Assembly: GCA_964653855.1 (NCBI GenBank)
Contig: CAZZFV010000001.1
Location: 62,001-126,000 of the forward strand
Length of the DNA: 64,000 bases
From: RGIG3528 sp964653855
Lineage (GTDB): Bacteria; Bacillota; Clostridia; Lachnospirales; Lachnospiraceae
Direction of reading: 5' to 3'
Positions within the stretch are counted from its first letter, which is position 1. The number at the start of each line of letters is the position of its first letter. The notes below the pieces were generated by a model, which was not told where the DNA came from, searched no databases, and worked only from the letters and a program-made list of their open reading frames with translations. Positions 1-8,082 of the stretch are shown here, piece by piece. The position numbers and the translations under genes were made by a program.

Positions 1-501
1 TGCATATTCGGTAAAGAAATTTTTTCGGATTCGGGAACAATGAAAAGTGCGCTTACGTCCGGTTCAAATCTTTTCTTTACGCTTTTCCTCGGTGCATCTT
101 TGATTACTGTGACAGAAAAGCTGATTAAAACGCATTTTAAAGAGGGAAGTGTGAATTTCGTGTTCTTAACCGTTTTTGTGACGATCCTGTTTTGCGCGCT
201 TGCGGTAACGTTAAAGAGCGAACAGCATGTGCTTGGAGTTCTTACGATATTCGCGTTTTATCTGTTTTACGGAAATATGATGTTTACTTTTTTTGCGGTC
301 ATACTCCTGCAAATTTTTGCGCTCGGACTTTCTTATACGTCCGCGATCATGTATGCGCCGATTATCGGAACGATCGCGATTATTTTTCATGACGGACAAA
401 TGGGTTACAACAAAAAGTGGGTCAGAATATTCATGTACACTTTTTATCCCGTATGTTATGCTTTAATTGTTTTACTTATAAAAAATGGGGCTTTTAGGTG
501 A
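1..501 (+). CDS. TraX-like integral membrane protein (5' end cut by window)
   Basis: The reading frame is open from the first base, so the true start lies upstream and only about 166 C-terminal residues are seen. The visible part is strongly hydrophobic, with four to five membrane segments, the phrase SNLFFTLFLG early on and a C-terminal block HDGQMGYNKKWVRIFMYTFYP. This block resembles the C-terminus of the TraX family, multi-spanning proteins named from F-pilin acetylation but common in Clostridia, where their role is unknown. The stop overlaps the next gene by 4 bases (GTGA), so the two are probably co-translated. Family assignment is from motif memory and is fairly likely; function is not known. 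Confidence 0.65.
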   Translation, partial: CIFGKEIFSDSGTMKSALTSGSNLFFTLFLGASLITVTEKLIKTHFKEGSVNFVFLTVFVTILFCALAVTLKSEQHVLGVLTIFAFYLFYGNMMFTFFAVILLQIFALGLSYTSAIMYAPIIGTIAIIFHDGQMGYNKKWVRIFMYTFYPVCYALIVLLIKNGAFR

Positions 502-971
502 AAAAGTTAAAAATTACGGATTTAAAAAGGCTTATGACAAAGCTTTTATCTGAAACGACATTTGACGATTTCTTTTTAAAAGACGGGAAAATAAGCACTT
601 ATATCGATTTTTTGTATGAAGGAAGAATCAATAAGGACTTTTTTGACACGGACGACGAAGAAAAAGATCAAACGTATGTGAAATGGGCACGCATACGCGA
701 AAATGCGTACAATGTGATAAAAGGAAAAAGATTGCCGGGATTTTTACAATTTAATTTCCTTGCAAACGACGATTTGAAATTAAAAATCGGAACACACGAG
801 AGTGCGGAATTTTCTTTAAACATGGGGATTGTTTTTAAAGATAAGGAAGCGTTTGTCATGACGGGGGTTTACAAAAGTGAGTTTTCTCTCGATAAAACCT
901 TGGACGAAGATTGGGATAATTTCGTTTGCGGTTTCTTAAGAGAAAACGAAATAAGCTATGAAATACTTTAG
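498..971 (+). CDS. Conserved protein of unknown function, DUF5721-like
   Basis: A soluble 157-residue protein without signal peptide or membrane segment, starting at a GTG that overlaps the previous stop. It resembles a Lachnospiraceae family I remember as DUF5721: N-terminal MKKLKITDLKRLMTKLL, a central EGRINKDFFDTDDEE and KGKRLPGF. The acidic middle (DTDDEEKDQ) and the beta-rich C-terminal half are the only structural hints. It sits directly before a (p)ppGpp synthetase and may be co-transcribed with it. No function can be given. Confidence 0.65.
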   Translation: MKKLKITDLKRLMTKLLSETTFDDFFLKDGKISTYIDFLYEGRINKDFFDTDDEEKDQTYVKWARIRENAYNVIKGKRLPGFLQFNFLANDDLKLKIGTHESAEFSLNMGIVFKDKEAFVMTGVYKSEFSLDKTLDEDWDNFVCGFLRENEISYEIL

Positions 972-986
972 GAGTGGGTTATTGTA

Positions 987-1793
987 ATGGAGATTCAGCT
1001 TTGGAGAGAAATACTTGAGCCATATTCTTTGGCTGTGGATGAGTTGGTTGTCAAATTTGAACACATGATACGGGCGAAAAGGCAAAACGGCCAATATTCG
1101 CCGATTGAGAGGGTTGACGGAAGAGTAAAAACGATATACAGCATTCTCGAAAAATGCCAAAAGAAGGGCATACCTTACGAAAAATTTGAGGAACAGATAG
1201 AGGATATTGCGGGTATAAGAATCATTTGTCAATTTGTTGACGACATTTATGAGGTTGTGAGACTTATACGTATGCGTTCGGACATGCGTGTAAAGAAAGA
1301 AAAGGATTATATCAAAAATACGAAGGAATCCGGATACAGAAGCTATCATATGATAGTTTATTATACAGTTGAAACCGAAAAAGGACCGCGTGAAATACCC
1401 GTCGAAATTCAGATAAGGACGCTCGCCATGAACTTTTGGGCGACGGTGGAGCATTCGCTCCGGTATAAATATAAAGAAAAACTGCCGGAAACAATAGCGA
1501 CAAGACTTCAAAATGCGGCTGCGGCAATCGTAACACTCGATACGGAAATGTCTTCGATAAGAGAGGATATTTTGGATTCGCAGGTTTCGTTCAGCGTAAA
1601 AGCGGAAATTGTTGCGGATATTTTGAACAATATCCAAAATCTTTACAAGGTTGCAAACAAAAAAGAAGTAATCCAGATTCAGGAAGAATTTTTTAAGATT
1701 TATTCGACGGACGACCTTACCGCACTCAGCAAGTTCAACCATGAGCTTGATACGATTGCGGAAGGCTACAGGGCGCAAAGCGTAAATGTTTAA
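987..1793 (+). CDS. relQ: Small alarmone synthetase, RelQ type
   Basis: Likely makes (p)ppGpp by moving pyrophosphate from ATP to GDP or GTP. The 268 residues hold only the synthetase domain: IEDIAGIRIICQFVDDIYEV, the ESGYRSYHMIVYY substrate block and the VEIQIRTLAMNFWATVEHSL strand-helix. There is no HD hydrolase, TGS or ACT region as in long RelA/SpoT proteins, which is the definition of the small class. The tail after about residue 200 is helical and may mediate oligomerisation. AGGAG lies 11 bases before the ATG. Start and family are well supported; RelQ rather than RelP is judged from overall resemblance. Confidence 0.88.
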   Translation: MEIQLWREILEPYSLAVDELVVKFEHMIRAKRQNGQYSPIERVDGRVKTIYSILEKCQKKGIPYEKFEEQIEDIAGIRIICQFVDDIYEVVRLIRMRSDMRVKKEKDYIKNTKESGYRSYHMIVYYTVETEKGPREIPVEIQIRTLAMNFWATVEHSLRYKYKEKLPETIATRLQNAAAAIVTLDTEMSSIREDILDSQVSFSVKAEIVADILNNIQNLYKVANKKEVIQIQEEFFKIYSTDDLTALSKFNHELDTIAEGYRAQSVNV

Positions 1794-1865
1794 CTTTAAG
1801 TCGGAGATTATAGGAGCTTAAGTTAAACGTTCCCAAGCGGATAAAAAAAAGGGAAAGAATTTAAT

Positions 1866-3236
1866 ATGAACAGACTGCCTGAAAAATTTGAAAACAAAAT
1901 GCATGAACTTTTGGGCGATGAATTCGACGCCTTCATTAACGGCTTTAAGGAGAGCCGTTTTGGAGGCGTTCGCTTTAACCGCATGAAAACGGACAAAGCG
2001 GAATTTGAAAAGATCGCGCCTTTTAACATAAAACCGGTTCCGTGGACGGACAACGGTTATTATTATGATTTGTCGGACACTCCCGCAAAACATCCTTATT
2101 ATTATGCGGGATTATATTACATACAGGAGCCGTCCGCGATGATTCCGGCGGCGACTATTCCCATTAACCCCGGCGACCGTGTGCTTGACGTGTGTGCCGC
2201 ACCGGGCGGCAAAAGCACCGAACTTGCGGCAAGGTTAAACGGACGGGGAGTCCTTGTTTCAAATGACATAAGCAATTCGCGCGCAAAGGCGTTACTTAAA
2301 AATCTGGAGCTTTTCGGGACAAAGAATGCGATTGTGATTTCCGAAGCGCCGTATAAGCTTTCAAAGGTATTTGAGGGATATTTTAACAAAATCCTGATCG
2401 ATGCGCCTTGCAGCGGTGAAGGAATGTTCAGAAAAAGTCCGCAAATAATCAAAAACTGGGAACAATACGGAACGGAATATTATCATAAGCTTCAGGTAGA
2501 CATTATCGATAACGTTATTCCGATGCTTGCGCCGGGCGGCTGTCTTGTTTATTCGACATGTACGTTTGACCCGTCGGAAGACGAAGGAACGCTTGACTAT
2601 ATACTTAAAAAATTTCCCGATATGCATGTGATTGAAATCCCGGGTAAATATGAAAAGTTTGACAACGCAAATCCGGATTTTGTTATGTCACCTTACCCCG
2701 AAATCAAAAACGCAATAAGGCTCTGGCCGCATCATATTGACGGAGAAGGACATTTTTGCGCGCTTTTAAAGCGTGACGGGGAAGACAGGTATGTTGAAAG
2801 CGATTATCCCGTAAAGGCATCAAAGATTCCGGATTCGGCGAAGGAATTTCTGGAGCATATTAATTTTGAAATTCCGGAAGACAGGGTAGTTATAAAAAAT
2901 GACAGGCTTTATCTTGTGCCCGCGGGTGTTCCCGATTTAAAGGGACTCAGGGTTATGAGAGAGGGGCTGCTCCTCGGAGAAATCGTTAAAAACCGTTTTG
3001 AGCCTGCAGAGGCACTTGCGTGCGCCATTAAGCCCGAGGAATTTGATAATGTCTATATGATGAGTGCTGGAGACCCCGACACCATAAAATATTTAAAGTG
3101 CGAAACGCTTTATGCAAAAACTCCGGTAAAAGACGGATACGTGCTTATGTGCGTTGACGGATTTCCGCTCGGATTTGCAAAGGCAAACGGAAATACACTT
3201 AAAAACAAATATCTTCCCGGATGGAGAATGATGTGA
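1866..3236 (+). CDS. rRNA cytosine-C5 methyltransferase, RsmF/NOL1-NOP2-Sun family
   Basis: Methylates C5 of a cytosine in rRNA using S-adenosylmethionine. The SAM site DVCAAPGGKSTELAARL is at about residues 101-117. Both family cysteines are present: C182 in APCSGEGMFRK and C232 in YSTCTFDPSEDEG, the second being the usual nucleophile. The 456-residue length and the C-terminal extension after about residue 300, ending GFAKANGNTLKNKYLPGWR, match RsmF-like (YebU) members with PUA-like RNA-binding modules rather than RsmB, which has an N-terminal NusB-like domain. The exact target base cannot be read from sequence. The stop overlaps the next start by one base. Confidence 0.88.
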   Translation: MNRLPEKFENKMHELLGDEFDAFINGFKESRFGGVRFNRMKTDKAEFEKIAPFNIKPVPWTDNGYYYDLSDTPAKHPYYYAGLYYIQEPSAMIPAATIPINPGDRVLDVCAAPGGKSTELAARLNGRGVLVSNDISNSRAKALLKNLELFGTKNAIVISEAPYKLSKVFEGYFNKILIDAPCSGEGMFRKSPQIIKNWEQYGTEYYHKLQVDIIDNVIPMLAPGGCLVYSTCTFDPSEDEGTLDYILKKFPDMHVIEIPGKYEKFDNANPDFVMSPYPEIKNAIRLWPHHIDGEGHFCALLKRDGEDRYVESDYPVKASKIPDSAKEFLEHINFEIPEDRVVIKNDRLYLVPAGVPDLKGLRVMREGLLLGEIVKNRFEPAEALACAIKPEEFDNVYMMSAGDPDTIKYLKCETLYAKTPVKDGYVLMCVDGFPLGFAKANGNTLKNKYLPGWRMM

Positions 3237-3967
3237 TGACTAAACGCCTTGACAAATTTTTGTGCGATAATTTGGGACTTACGAGAAACGACGCAAAAAA
3301 AGAAATAAGTGCGGGCTCGGTAAAAGTAAACGGTGAAACAATAAAAAAACCGGAAACCAAAATCACGGAAAACGACGAAGTGACATATAAGTCTCAAATC
3401 ATTAAAAAAATCGGCTTTGTGTATATTGCTTTAAATAAGCCCGCGGGCGTGATTTCGGCAACAGAAGACGGAAAGTGTAAAACCGTTATCGACCTTGTAT
3501 ATGAAAACGAGGAATTTAAAGGCATGTTACCGAAAAACGGACTTTTCCCCATCGGGCGCCTCGATAAAGACACGGAAGGGCTTATCGTAATCACAAACGA
3601 CGGAATGCTTTCGCATAATTTACTTAGTCCCAAAAAGCATGTGGAAAAGGAATATATCGCAAAATGCGAAGGACACATTGTAAGTGATGCGTGTGCCCGA
3701 TTTGCCATAGGAATCCAAGTCGGAACCGAATATAAAGCAATGCCCGCAAAACTCACCGTTTTATCCGAAAAAGAAAATGAAAACGGAAATGAATATGAAT
3801 ATGATTTGGATATTGTTCTTACCGAGGGAAAATTTCATGAGGTAAAAAGAATGTGCCATGAAGTGGGCGTCGAAGTAACGTATTTAAAGAGAGTGAGATT
3901 CGGAAAATTACTCATTTCCGACTTAAAGCCCGGAGAAATGAAATTTATAAGGAAGGAAGACATATGA
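3236..3967 (+). CDS. Pseudouridine synthase, RsuA/RluB/E/F family
   Basis: Isomerises a uridine in rRNA to pseudouridine. An S4 RNA-binding domain covers about residues 1-60 (RLDKFLCDNLGLTRNDAKK); the catalytic domain has the family motif GRLDKDTEGLIVIT with catalytic D110. I chose ATG 3236, which overlaps the upstream stop as TGATG and has GGAG nine bases upstream, instead of the ATG at 3221; this gives 243 residues. The 3' end overlaps the following gene by ATGA. Short members may act on 16S rRNA U516 (RsuA) or 23S sites; the target is not decidable here. Confidence 0.88.
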   Translation: MTKRLDKFLCDNLGLTRNDAKKEISAGSVKVNGETIKKPETKITENDEVTYKSQIIKKIGFVYIALNKPAGVISATEDGKCKTVIDLVYENEEFKGMLPKNGLFPIGRLDKDTEGLIVITNDGMLSHNLLSPKKHVEKEYIAKCEGHIVSDACARFAIGIQVGTEYKAMPAKLTVLSEKENENGNEYEYDLDIVLTEGKFHEVKRMCHEVGVEVTYLKRVRFGKLLISDLKPGEMKFIRKEDI

Positions 3968-4542
3968 AAAAGCTTGAACGCGGTGAAAAGGGATATTTAA
4001 AACAAAGAAAGACGGGACTTTATTTGCATCTTGCGATACTTATCGTTATCGCAATTTTGATATTCATAGTAGGGCTTCTTTTAAACAAAGGCGACAAAGC
4101 AAATATTTTTACCGTTGCGGCTGTGCTTATGGTATTACCTGCGGCAAAGACATTTGTTTTGCTTGTGGTTTATTTTCCTTACCATGAAATGAACGCAGAC
4201 GACAGAAATTTTGTGGAAGGACTCATAAAGCCCGGAGACACGGTATTTTATGACGCCGTGTTTACGTCTTCCGAAACAAAAATGCATCTTGATGCGATAA
4301 TCGTGACGGGGCATCAGGTTATCGGATACACGGGCAGAAAAAAGGACGACATATCAAAAATCGACCGTTATTTCAAAAATGAATTCTTAAAAAGGCAATT
4401 GAGCTATGTGTGCTATATTACGGATTCAAAAAAGAGCCTTGAAAACAGGATCAAAATGAGAAGCGTTTCGGAAGAGCTTTCCGAAAAACAGGCGGCCGAA
4501 AAAGAAGAAGTAATAAGCCTTATAAGGACACAGATTGTATAA
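3964..4542 (+). CDS. Two-span membrane protein of unknown function
   Basis: A 192-residue protein I do not recognise. A basic start (KKLERGEKGYLKQRK) is followed by two hydrophobic helices at about residues 18-40 and 48-72, then a soluble C-terminal domain of about 115 residues with LDAIIVTGHQVIGYTGRK and a charged helical end. The topology suggests a membrane-anchored cytoplasmic domain. It is translationally locked between two pseudouridine synthases, by ATGA at its start and TAATG at its stop, so it is certainly expressed with them. Whether it acts in RNA metabolism is unknown. Confidence 0.8.
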   Translation: MKKLERGEKGYLKQRKTGLYLHLAILIVIAILIFIVGLLLNKGDKANIFTVAAVLMVLPAAKTFVLLVVYFPYHEMNADDRNFVEGLIKPGDTVFYDAVFTSSETKMHLDAIIVTGHQVIGYTGRKKDDISKIDRYFKNEFLKRQLSYVCYITDSKKSLENRIKMRSVSEELSEKQAAEKEEVISLIRTQIV

Positions 4543-5576
4543 TGATAAGCATAAACATAAAACAAAACGAATCGGGGCAAAGACTTGATAAGCTTCTTAT
4601 GAAAACGCTTAAAAACGCGCCCGCTTCGTTTGTGTATAAGATGCTCCGAAAAAAGAATATAACGTTAAACGGTAAAAAGGCTGCGGGCGACGAAAAAGTC
4701 GCGGTCGGTGACAATATTTCCTTCTTTTTTTCGGACGAAACATTTAAGAAGTTTTCGGGCGCGGAAGAGAAAAAAGAAAATTTGGGCGATTCGGAAATTA
4801 AAGATGTAAATATTCCGGGGCTTCACAAAGATGAAATTGTTTATGAGGACTCGGATATTTTAATCGTAAACAAAAGCGCGGGTGAGCTTTCGCAAAAAGC
4901 CGAGAAAAACGACATTTCGATAAACGAGCGTATTGTTTCGTATTTAAAAAGCGAGAATATCGGCGTGAACGAATATTTTACGCCGGGAATATGTAATCGC
5001 CTTGACCGCAATACATCGGGGCTCATTATTGCGGGAAAAAGCTTAAAGGGACTTCAGGCAGCATCAAAAGCGATAAAAGGGCATGACTTAAAAAAATATT
5101 ATCTTTGTGTAGCAAAGGGCAAAATCACGGGAAACATAAAGATTTCCGCATGGCTTAAAAAAGACGAAAAGACAAACAAGGTGGACGTTAAGGATAAGGA
5201 AATGCCGGGATACGACGAAATAAAGGCGGAGTATTTTGGCCTCGTTACGGGGAAAGGCTACACGCTTGTCGCGATTCGCCTAATAACCGGTAAAACGCAC
5301 CAGATAAGGGCGCATCTGTCGTATATGGGGCATCCCGTTATCGGTGATACAAAATACGGCGGGAGAGATACAGAATTCGGATACTTAAAGCACCAGCTTC
5401 TTCATGCTTTTATGCTTAAATTTAACGAAATCAAAGAACTGCCGGAGATTTCCGGTAAGACCGTATATTCTATGCCGCCGCGCGAATTTGAAGAAATATC
5501 CGTTTCATTATTCGGAAGAGAGGAATACATAAATGCCGTTATGGAGTTCAAGAGGCTTAAGGGGCTCGAATCTTGA
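4542..5576 (+). CDS. Pseudouridine synthase, RluC/RluD family
   Basis: Makes pseudouridine in large-subunit rRNA. Residues 1-70 form an S4 domain (RLDKLLMKTLKNAPASFVYK). The catalytic domain holds NRLDRNTSGLIIAG with catalytic D155, and later RLITGKTHQIRAHLSYMGHP, the RluA-family conserved block. The usual histidine before RLDR is replaced by asparagine, but the catalytic aspartate is intact. Length 344 fits the family. The 3' end overlaps recU by 44 bases. A second, RsuA-type enzyme is 600 bases upstream, so this operon carries two separate pseudouridylation activities. Confidence 0.88.
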   Translation: MISINIKQNESGQRLDKLLMKTLKNAPASFVYKMLRKKNITLNGKKAAGDEKVAVGDNISFFFSDETFKKFSGAEEKKENLGDSEIKDVNIPGLHKDEIVYEDSDILIVNKSAGELSQKAEKNDISINERIVSYLKSENIGVNEYFTPGICNRLDRNTSGLIIAGKSLKGLQAASKAIKGHDLKKYYLCVAKGKITGNIKISAWLKKDEKTNKVDVKDKEMPGYDEIKAEYFGLVTGKGYTLVAIRLITGKTHQIRAHLSYMGHPVIGDTKYGGRDTEFGYLKHQLLHAFMLKFNEIKELPEISGKTVYSMPPREFEEISVSLFGREEYINAVMEFKRLKGLES

Positions 5577-6096
5577 AGAAGTGATAAATCTTACAAACGA
5601 AAAATACAGAGACCACAACCTTGCACTTATCCAAAAGGTTCCGACACCGATTACGCCGGTGGAGATCGATGAATCGACAAGGCATATTACTCTTGCTTAT
5701 TTTGAAAAAAAGAGTACCGTCGATTATATCGGGGCGGTTCAGGGAATACCTGTCTGCTTTGACGCCAAGGAATCGAAAACGGATACGTTTTCTTTGCAAA
5801 ACGTTCACGAGCACCAAATGGAATTTATGCGTGATTTTGAAGTGCAAAAGGGTGTGGCTTTTTTTCTTATAAATTTTACGAACAAAAACATATTTTATTA
5901 TATGAGATATCGTGAAATGGCGGGCTTTTGGGAAAGAATGGAAAAAGGCGGCAGAAAAAGCATTGCGCATACGGAATTACATGCGGAATGGTTTTTTAAG
6001 GAAAACGGCGGAGTCTTTGTCCCTTATCTTCCCATGATCGAAAAGGATTTGATTGAAAGAGAAACAGATGTTGACAATCAAAAAAAACAAGTGTAG
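5533..6096 (+). CDS. recU: Holliday junction resolvase RecU
   Basis: Structure-specific nuclease that cuts four-way DNA junctions in recombination and chromosome segregation of Firmicutes. Signature stretches are SSRGLRGSNLEEVINLTNEKY, VPTPITPVEID, FEKKSTVDYIGAVQGIPVCF and FDAKESKTDTFSLQNVHEHQ, which carry the conserved acidic and lysine residues of the D-D-E-K type nuclease core. At 187 residues it is close to the usual size of about 200. The ATG lies 44 bases inside the preceding gene with GAGAGG upstream. RecU is often next to a class A penicillin-binding protein; here it instead ends an RNA-modification operon. Confidence 0.93.
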   Translation: MPLWSSRGLRGSNLEEVINLTNEKYRDHNLALIQKVPTPITPVEIDESTRHITLAYFEKKSTVDYIGAVQGIPVCFDAKESKTDTFSLQNVHEHQMEFMRDFEVQKGVAFFLINFTNKNIFYYMRYREMAGFWERMEKGGRKSIAHTELHAEWFFKENGGVFVPYLPMIEKDLIERETDVDNQKKQV

Positions 6097-6114
6097 AATT
6101 AGGCAATGTTTTAA

Positions 6115-6140
6115 TTTGCTAATTTGGTAGCAAATTAGCA
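6115..6140. promoter_or_regulatory. Perfect inverted repeat upstream of the his operon
   Basis: In the 86-base gap between recU and hisZ, TGCTAATTTG (6117-6126) and CAAATTAGCA (6131-6140) are exact reverse complements separated by GTAG. A second, overlapping dyad TTTGCTA (6115-6121) / TAGCAAA (6128-6134) shares the same bases. No T-run follows, which argues against a rho-independent terminator. It may be an operator for a dimeric regulator or an RNA hairpin controlling the his operon; the role is inference. Confidence 0.55.
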
Positions 6141-6182
6141 CTTTACAACACGAAAGCGACATGAGCACGAAAGGAGATAAAC

Positions 6183-7427
6183 TTGAAGGACAATTTGTTG
6201 CATACACCGGAAGGCGTGAGGGATATATACGGTGAAGAGTGTATCATAAAAGAACGTACGGAAAACGCAATCAAAAATTGCATAAAGAAATACGGTTATG
6301 AGCAAATAAAGACACCGACGTTCGAATACTTTGACATTTTTAATTCCGAACGCGGAACGGTTTCGTCAAGGGATATGTATAAGTTTATCGACAGAGACGG
6401 GGAAACGCTTGTGTTGCGTCCGGATATCACTCCTGAAGTCGCAAGGTGCATCGCAAAATATTTTTGTGACGAAACGCTTCCCGTAAGGCTTTTTTACGAA
6501 GGAAACATTTTTATAAACAATTCCGGATATATGGGAAAGCTCAAGGAATTTACGCAAATCGGAGTGGAAAATGTGAATTCCTGCGGTGCGGATGCGGACT
6601 CAGAAGTCATAGCTCTTATGATAGATTCGCTTAATGCTGCGGGGTTAAATGAGTTTCAGGTGGAAATCGGAAATGCGGATTTTTTCAGGGGGATTTGTGC
6701 GGAAGCGGGATTTTCGGATTCGGAAACAGCGGAAATGCGAGATCTTATCGAAACAAAGAACATATTCGGCGTTCATGAGCTTCTTGAAGAAAAAAATATA
6801 GACCCCGAACTTAAAAACATTCTTTCCGATTTGCCTCTCGAGTTCGGAACGATAGATTTTGTGAAAGACATAAAGTCAAAAATCAAAAACGAAACCGCAA
6901 TTTCTGCGCTCGACAGGATTCTTGACGTATACGAAAAGCTTTCGGCATACGGATTTGAATCGCATGTGACGGTCGATCTCGGAATGCTTACGCATTACGA
7001 TTATTACACGGGAATAGTTTTTAAAGCTTACACTCACAAAATGGGAGAAGCTATTGCGGGAGGCGGAAGATACGATAAATTGCTGTCGCAATTCGGAAAA
7101 CCGGCACCGGCCATAGGTTTTGCCATAAATACGGATTATACGATACTTGCGCTTACACGTCAGAATGCCGTTCCCGATGTCATGAAAAATCTGACTCTCA
7201 TTCTTTATTCGAAGGAATTTGAAAACAAGGCGATCAAGGTTGCAAAGCAGTTGCGGGCGGACGGCTTGCCGGCGGCAACGCTCCTTATTGACGAAAATGT
7301 TTCGGAAGAAAAATACGAGGATTACGCAAAAAAAATAATGGCGGGCGGAATACTTTATGTGGATTCCGCGGACAAAATTCGTTTAAAGGACCTTTATACA
7401 AAAGAAATTCACGAAAAAGACATTTGA
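6183..7427 (+). CDS. hisZ: ATP phosphoribosyltransferase regulatory subunit HisZ
   Basis: A paralog of histidyl-tRNA synthetase that binds the short HisG and gives it histidine feedback control. The class II synthetase core is visible: PEGVRDIYGEE at the start, MYKFIDRDGETLVLRPDITP as motif 2 and AIAGGGRYDKLLSQFGKPAP near motif 3. At 414 residues, and directly before a 212-residue HisG, HisZ is far more likely than HisS. The start is TTG, chosen because AAAGGAG lies just upstream and the protein begins at the conserved LLHTPEGVRDI. This opens the operon hisZ-G-D-B-A-IE. Confidence 0.93.
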   Translation: MKDNLLHTPEGVRDIYGEECIIKERTENAIKNCIKKYGYEQIKTPTFEYFDIFNSERGTVSSRDMYKFIDRDGETLVLRPDITPEVARCIAKYFCDETLPVRLFYEGNIFINNSGYMGKLKEFTQIGVENVNSCGADADSEVIALMIDSLNAAGLNEFQVEIGNADFFRGICAEAGFSDSETAEMRDLIETKNIFGVHELLEEKNIDPELKNILSDLPLEFGTIDFVKDIKSKIKNETAISALDRILDVYEKLSAYGFESHVTVDLGMLTHYDYYTGIVFKAYTHKMGEAIAGGGRYDKLLSQFGKPAPAIGFAINTDYTILALTRQNAVPDVMKNLTLILYSKEFENKAIKVAKQLRADGLPAATLLIDENVSEEKYEDYAKKIMAGGILYVDSADKIRLKDLYTKEIHEKDI

Positions 7428-7443
7428 CGGGGGTTAAAAAACA

Positions 7444-8082
7444 ATGGAATATTTGACATTTGCTCTCGCAAAGGGCAGGCTTGCTTTTAAAACACTCGAA
7501 ATACTTGAAAACATAGGAATCACGTGCGAAGAAATAAAAGACAAGGATTCGAGGAAGCTTATTTTTGTAAATGAGGAACAGAAAATCAAATTCTTTCTCG
7601 CAAAGGCATCCGATGTCCCAACATATGTCGAATACGGTGCCGCGGATATCGGAGTTGTGGGGAAAGACACGATTTTGGAAGAAAACCGTGACCTCTATGA
7701 GGTGATGGATTTGAGGACGGGAAAGTGCCGCATGTGTGTTTGCGGGCCGGAAAGCGCGAGAAGCCTCTTGAATTCCGGCGAAATAATAAGGGTTGCGACA
7801 AAATATCCGAGAATAGCGAAAGCCTATTTTCAAAACAAAAAGCACAAAACGGTTGAAATAATAAAGCTTAACGGTTCGATTGAACTTGCGCCGATTGTGG
7901 GACTTTCGGAAGTGATTGTGGATATCGTTGAAACGGGAACGACATTAAAAGAAAACGGTCTTACGGTGCTTGAAGAAGTGATGCCGTTATCCGCAAGGAT
8001 GGTTGTAAACCGTGTTTCCATGAAAATGCAGCATGACAGAATAGCGGATATTATAGAAAAGCTTAAAAAGGAGCTCTTATGA
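7444..8082 (+). CDS. hisG: ATP phosphoribosyltransferase, short catalytic form HisG
   Basis: First histidine-pathway step: ATP plus PRPP to phosphoribosyl-ATP. The protein has 212 residues and lacks the C-terminal regulatory domain of long HisG, as expected with HisZ next to it. Motifs include LTFALAKGRLA at the N-terminus, YGAADIGVVGKDTI and the PRPP-binding VDIVETGTTLKENGL. It starts 16 bases after hisZ and overlaps hisD by ATGA. Confidence 0.95.
   Translation: MEYLTFALAKGRLAFKTLEILENIGITCEEIKDKDSRKLIFVNEEQKIKFFLAKASDVPTYVEYGAADIGVVGKDTILEENRDLYEVMDLRTGKCRMCVCGPESARSLLNSGEIIRVATKYPRIAKAYFQNKKHKTVEIIKLNGSIELAPIVGLSEVIVDIVETGTTLKENGLTVLEEVMPLSARMVVNRVSMKMQHDRIADIIEKLKKELL

Noticed and set aside
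936..1778. 280-residue open frame on the minus strand
   Set aside because: It lies wholly opposite the alarmone synthetase gene, shows no family motif, and arises from codon bias in the sense strand.
6097..6182. T-box or histidine attenuator before hisZ
   Set aside because: The gap is only 86 bases and contains neither the conserved T-box anti-terminator sequence nor a His-rich leader peptide; only the dyad was kept.
6183..7427. Histidyl-tRNA synthetase HisS
   Set aside because: It has the synthetase fold but directly precedes a short HisG in a his operon, which points to HisZ.
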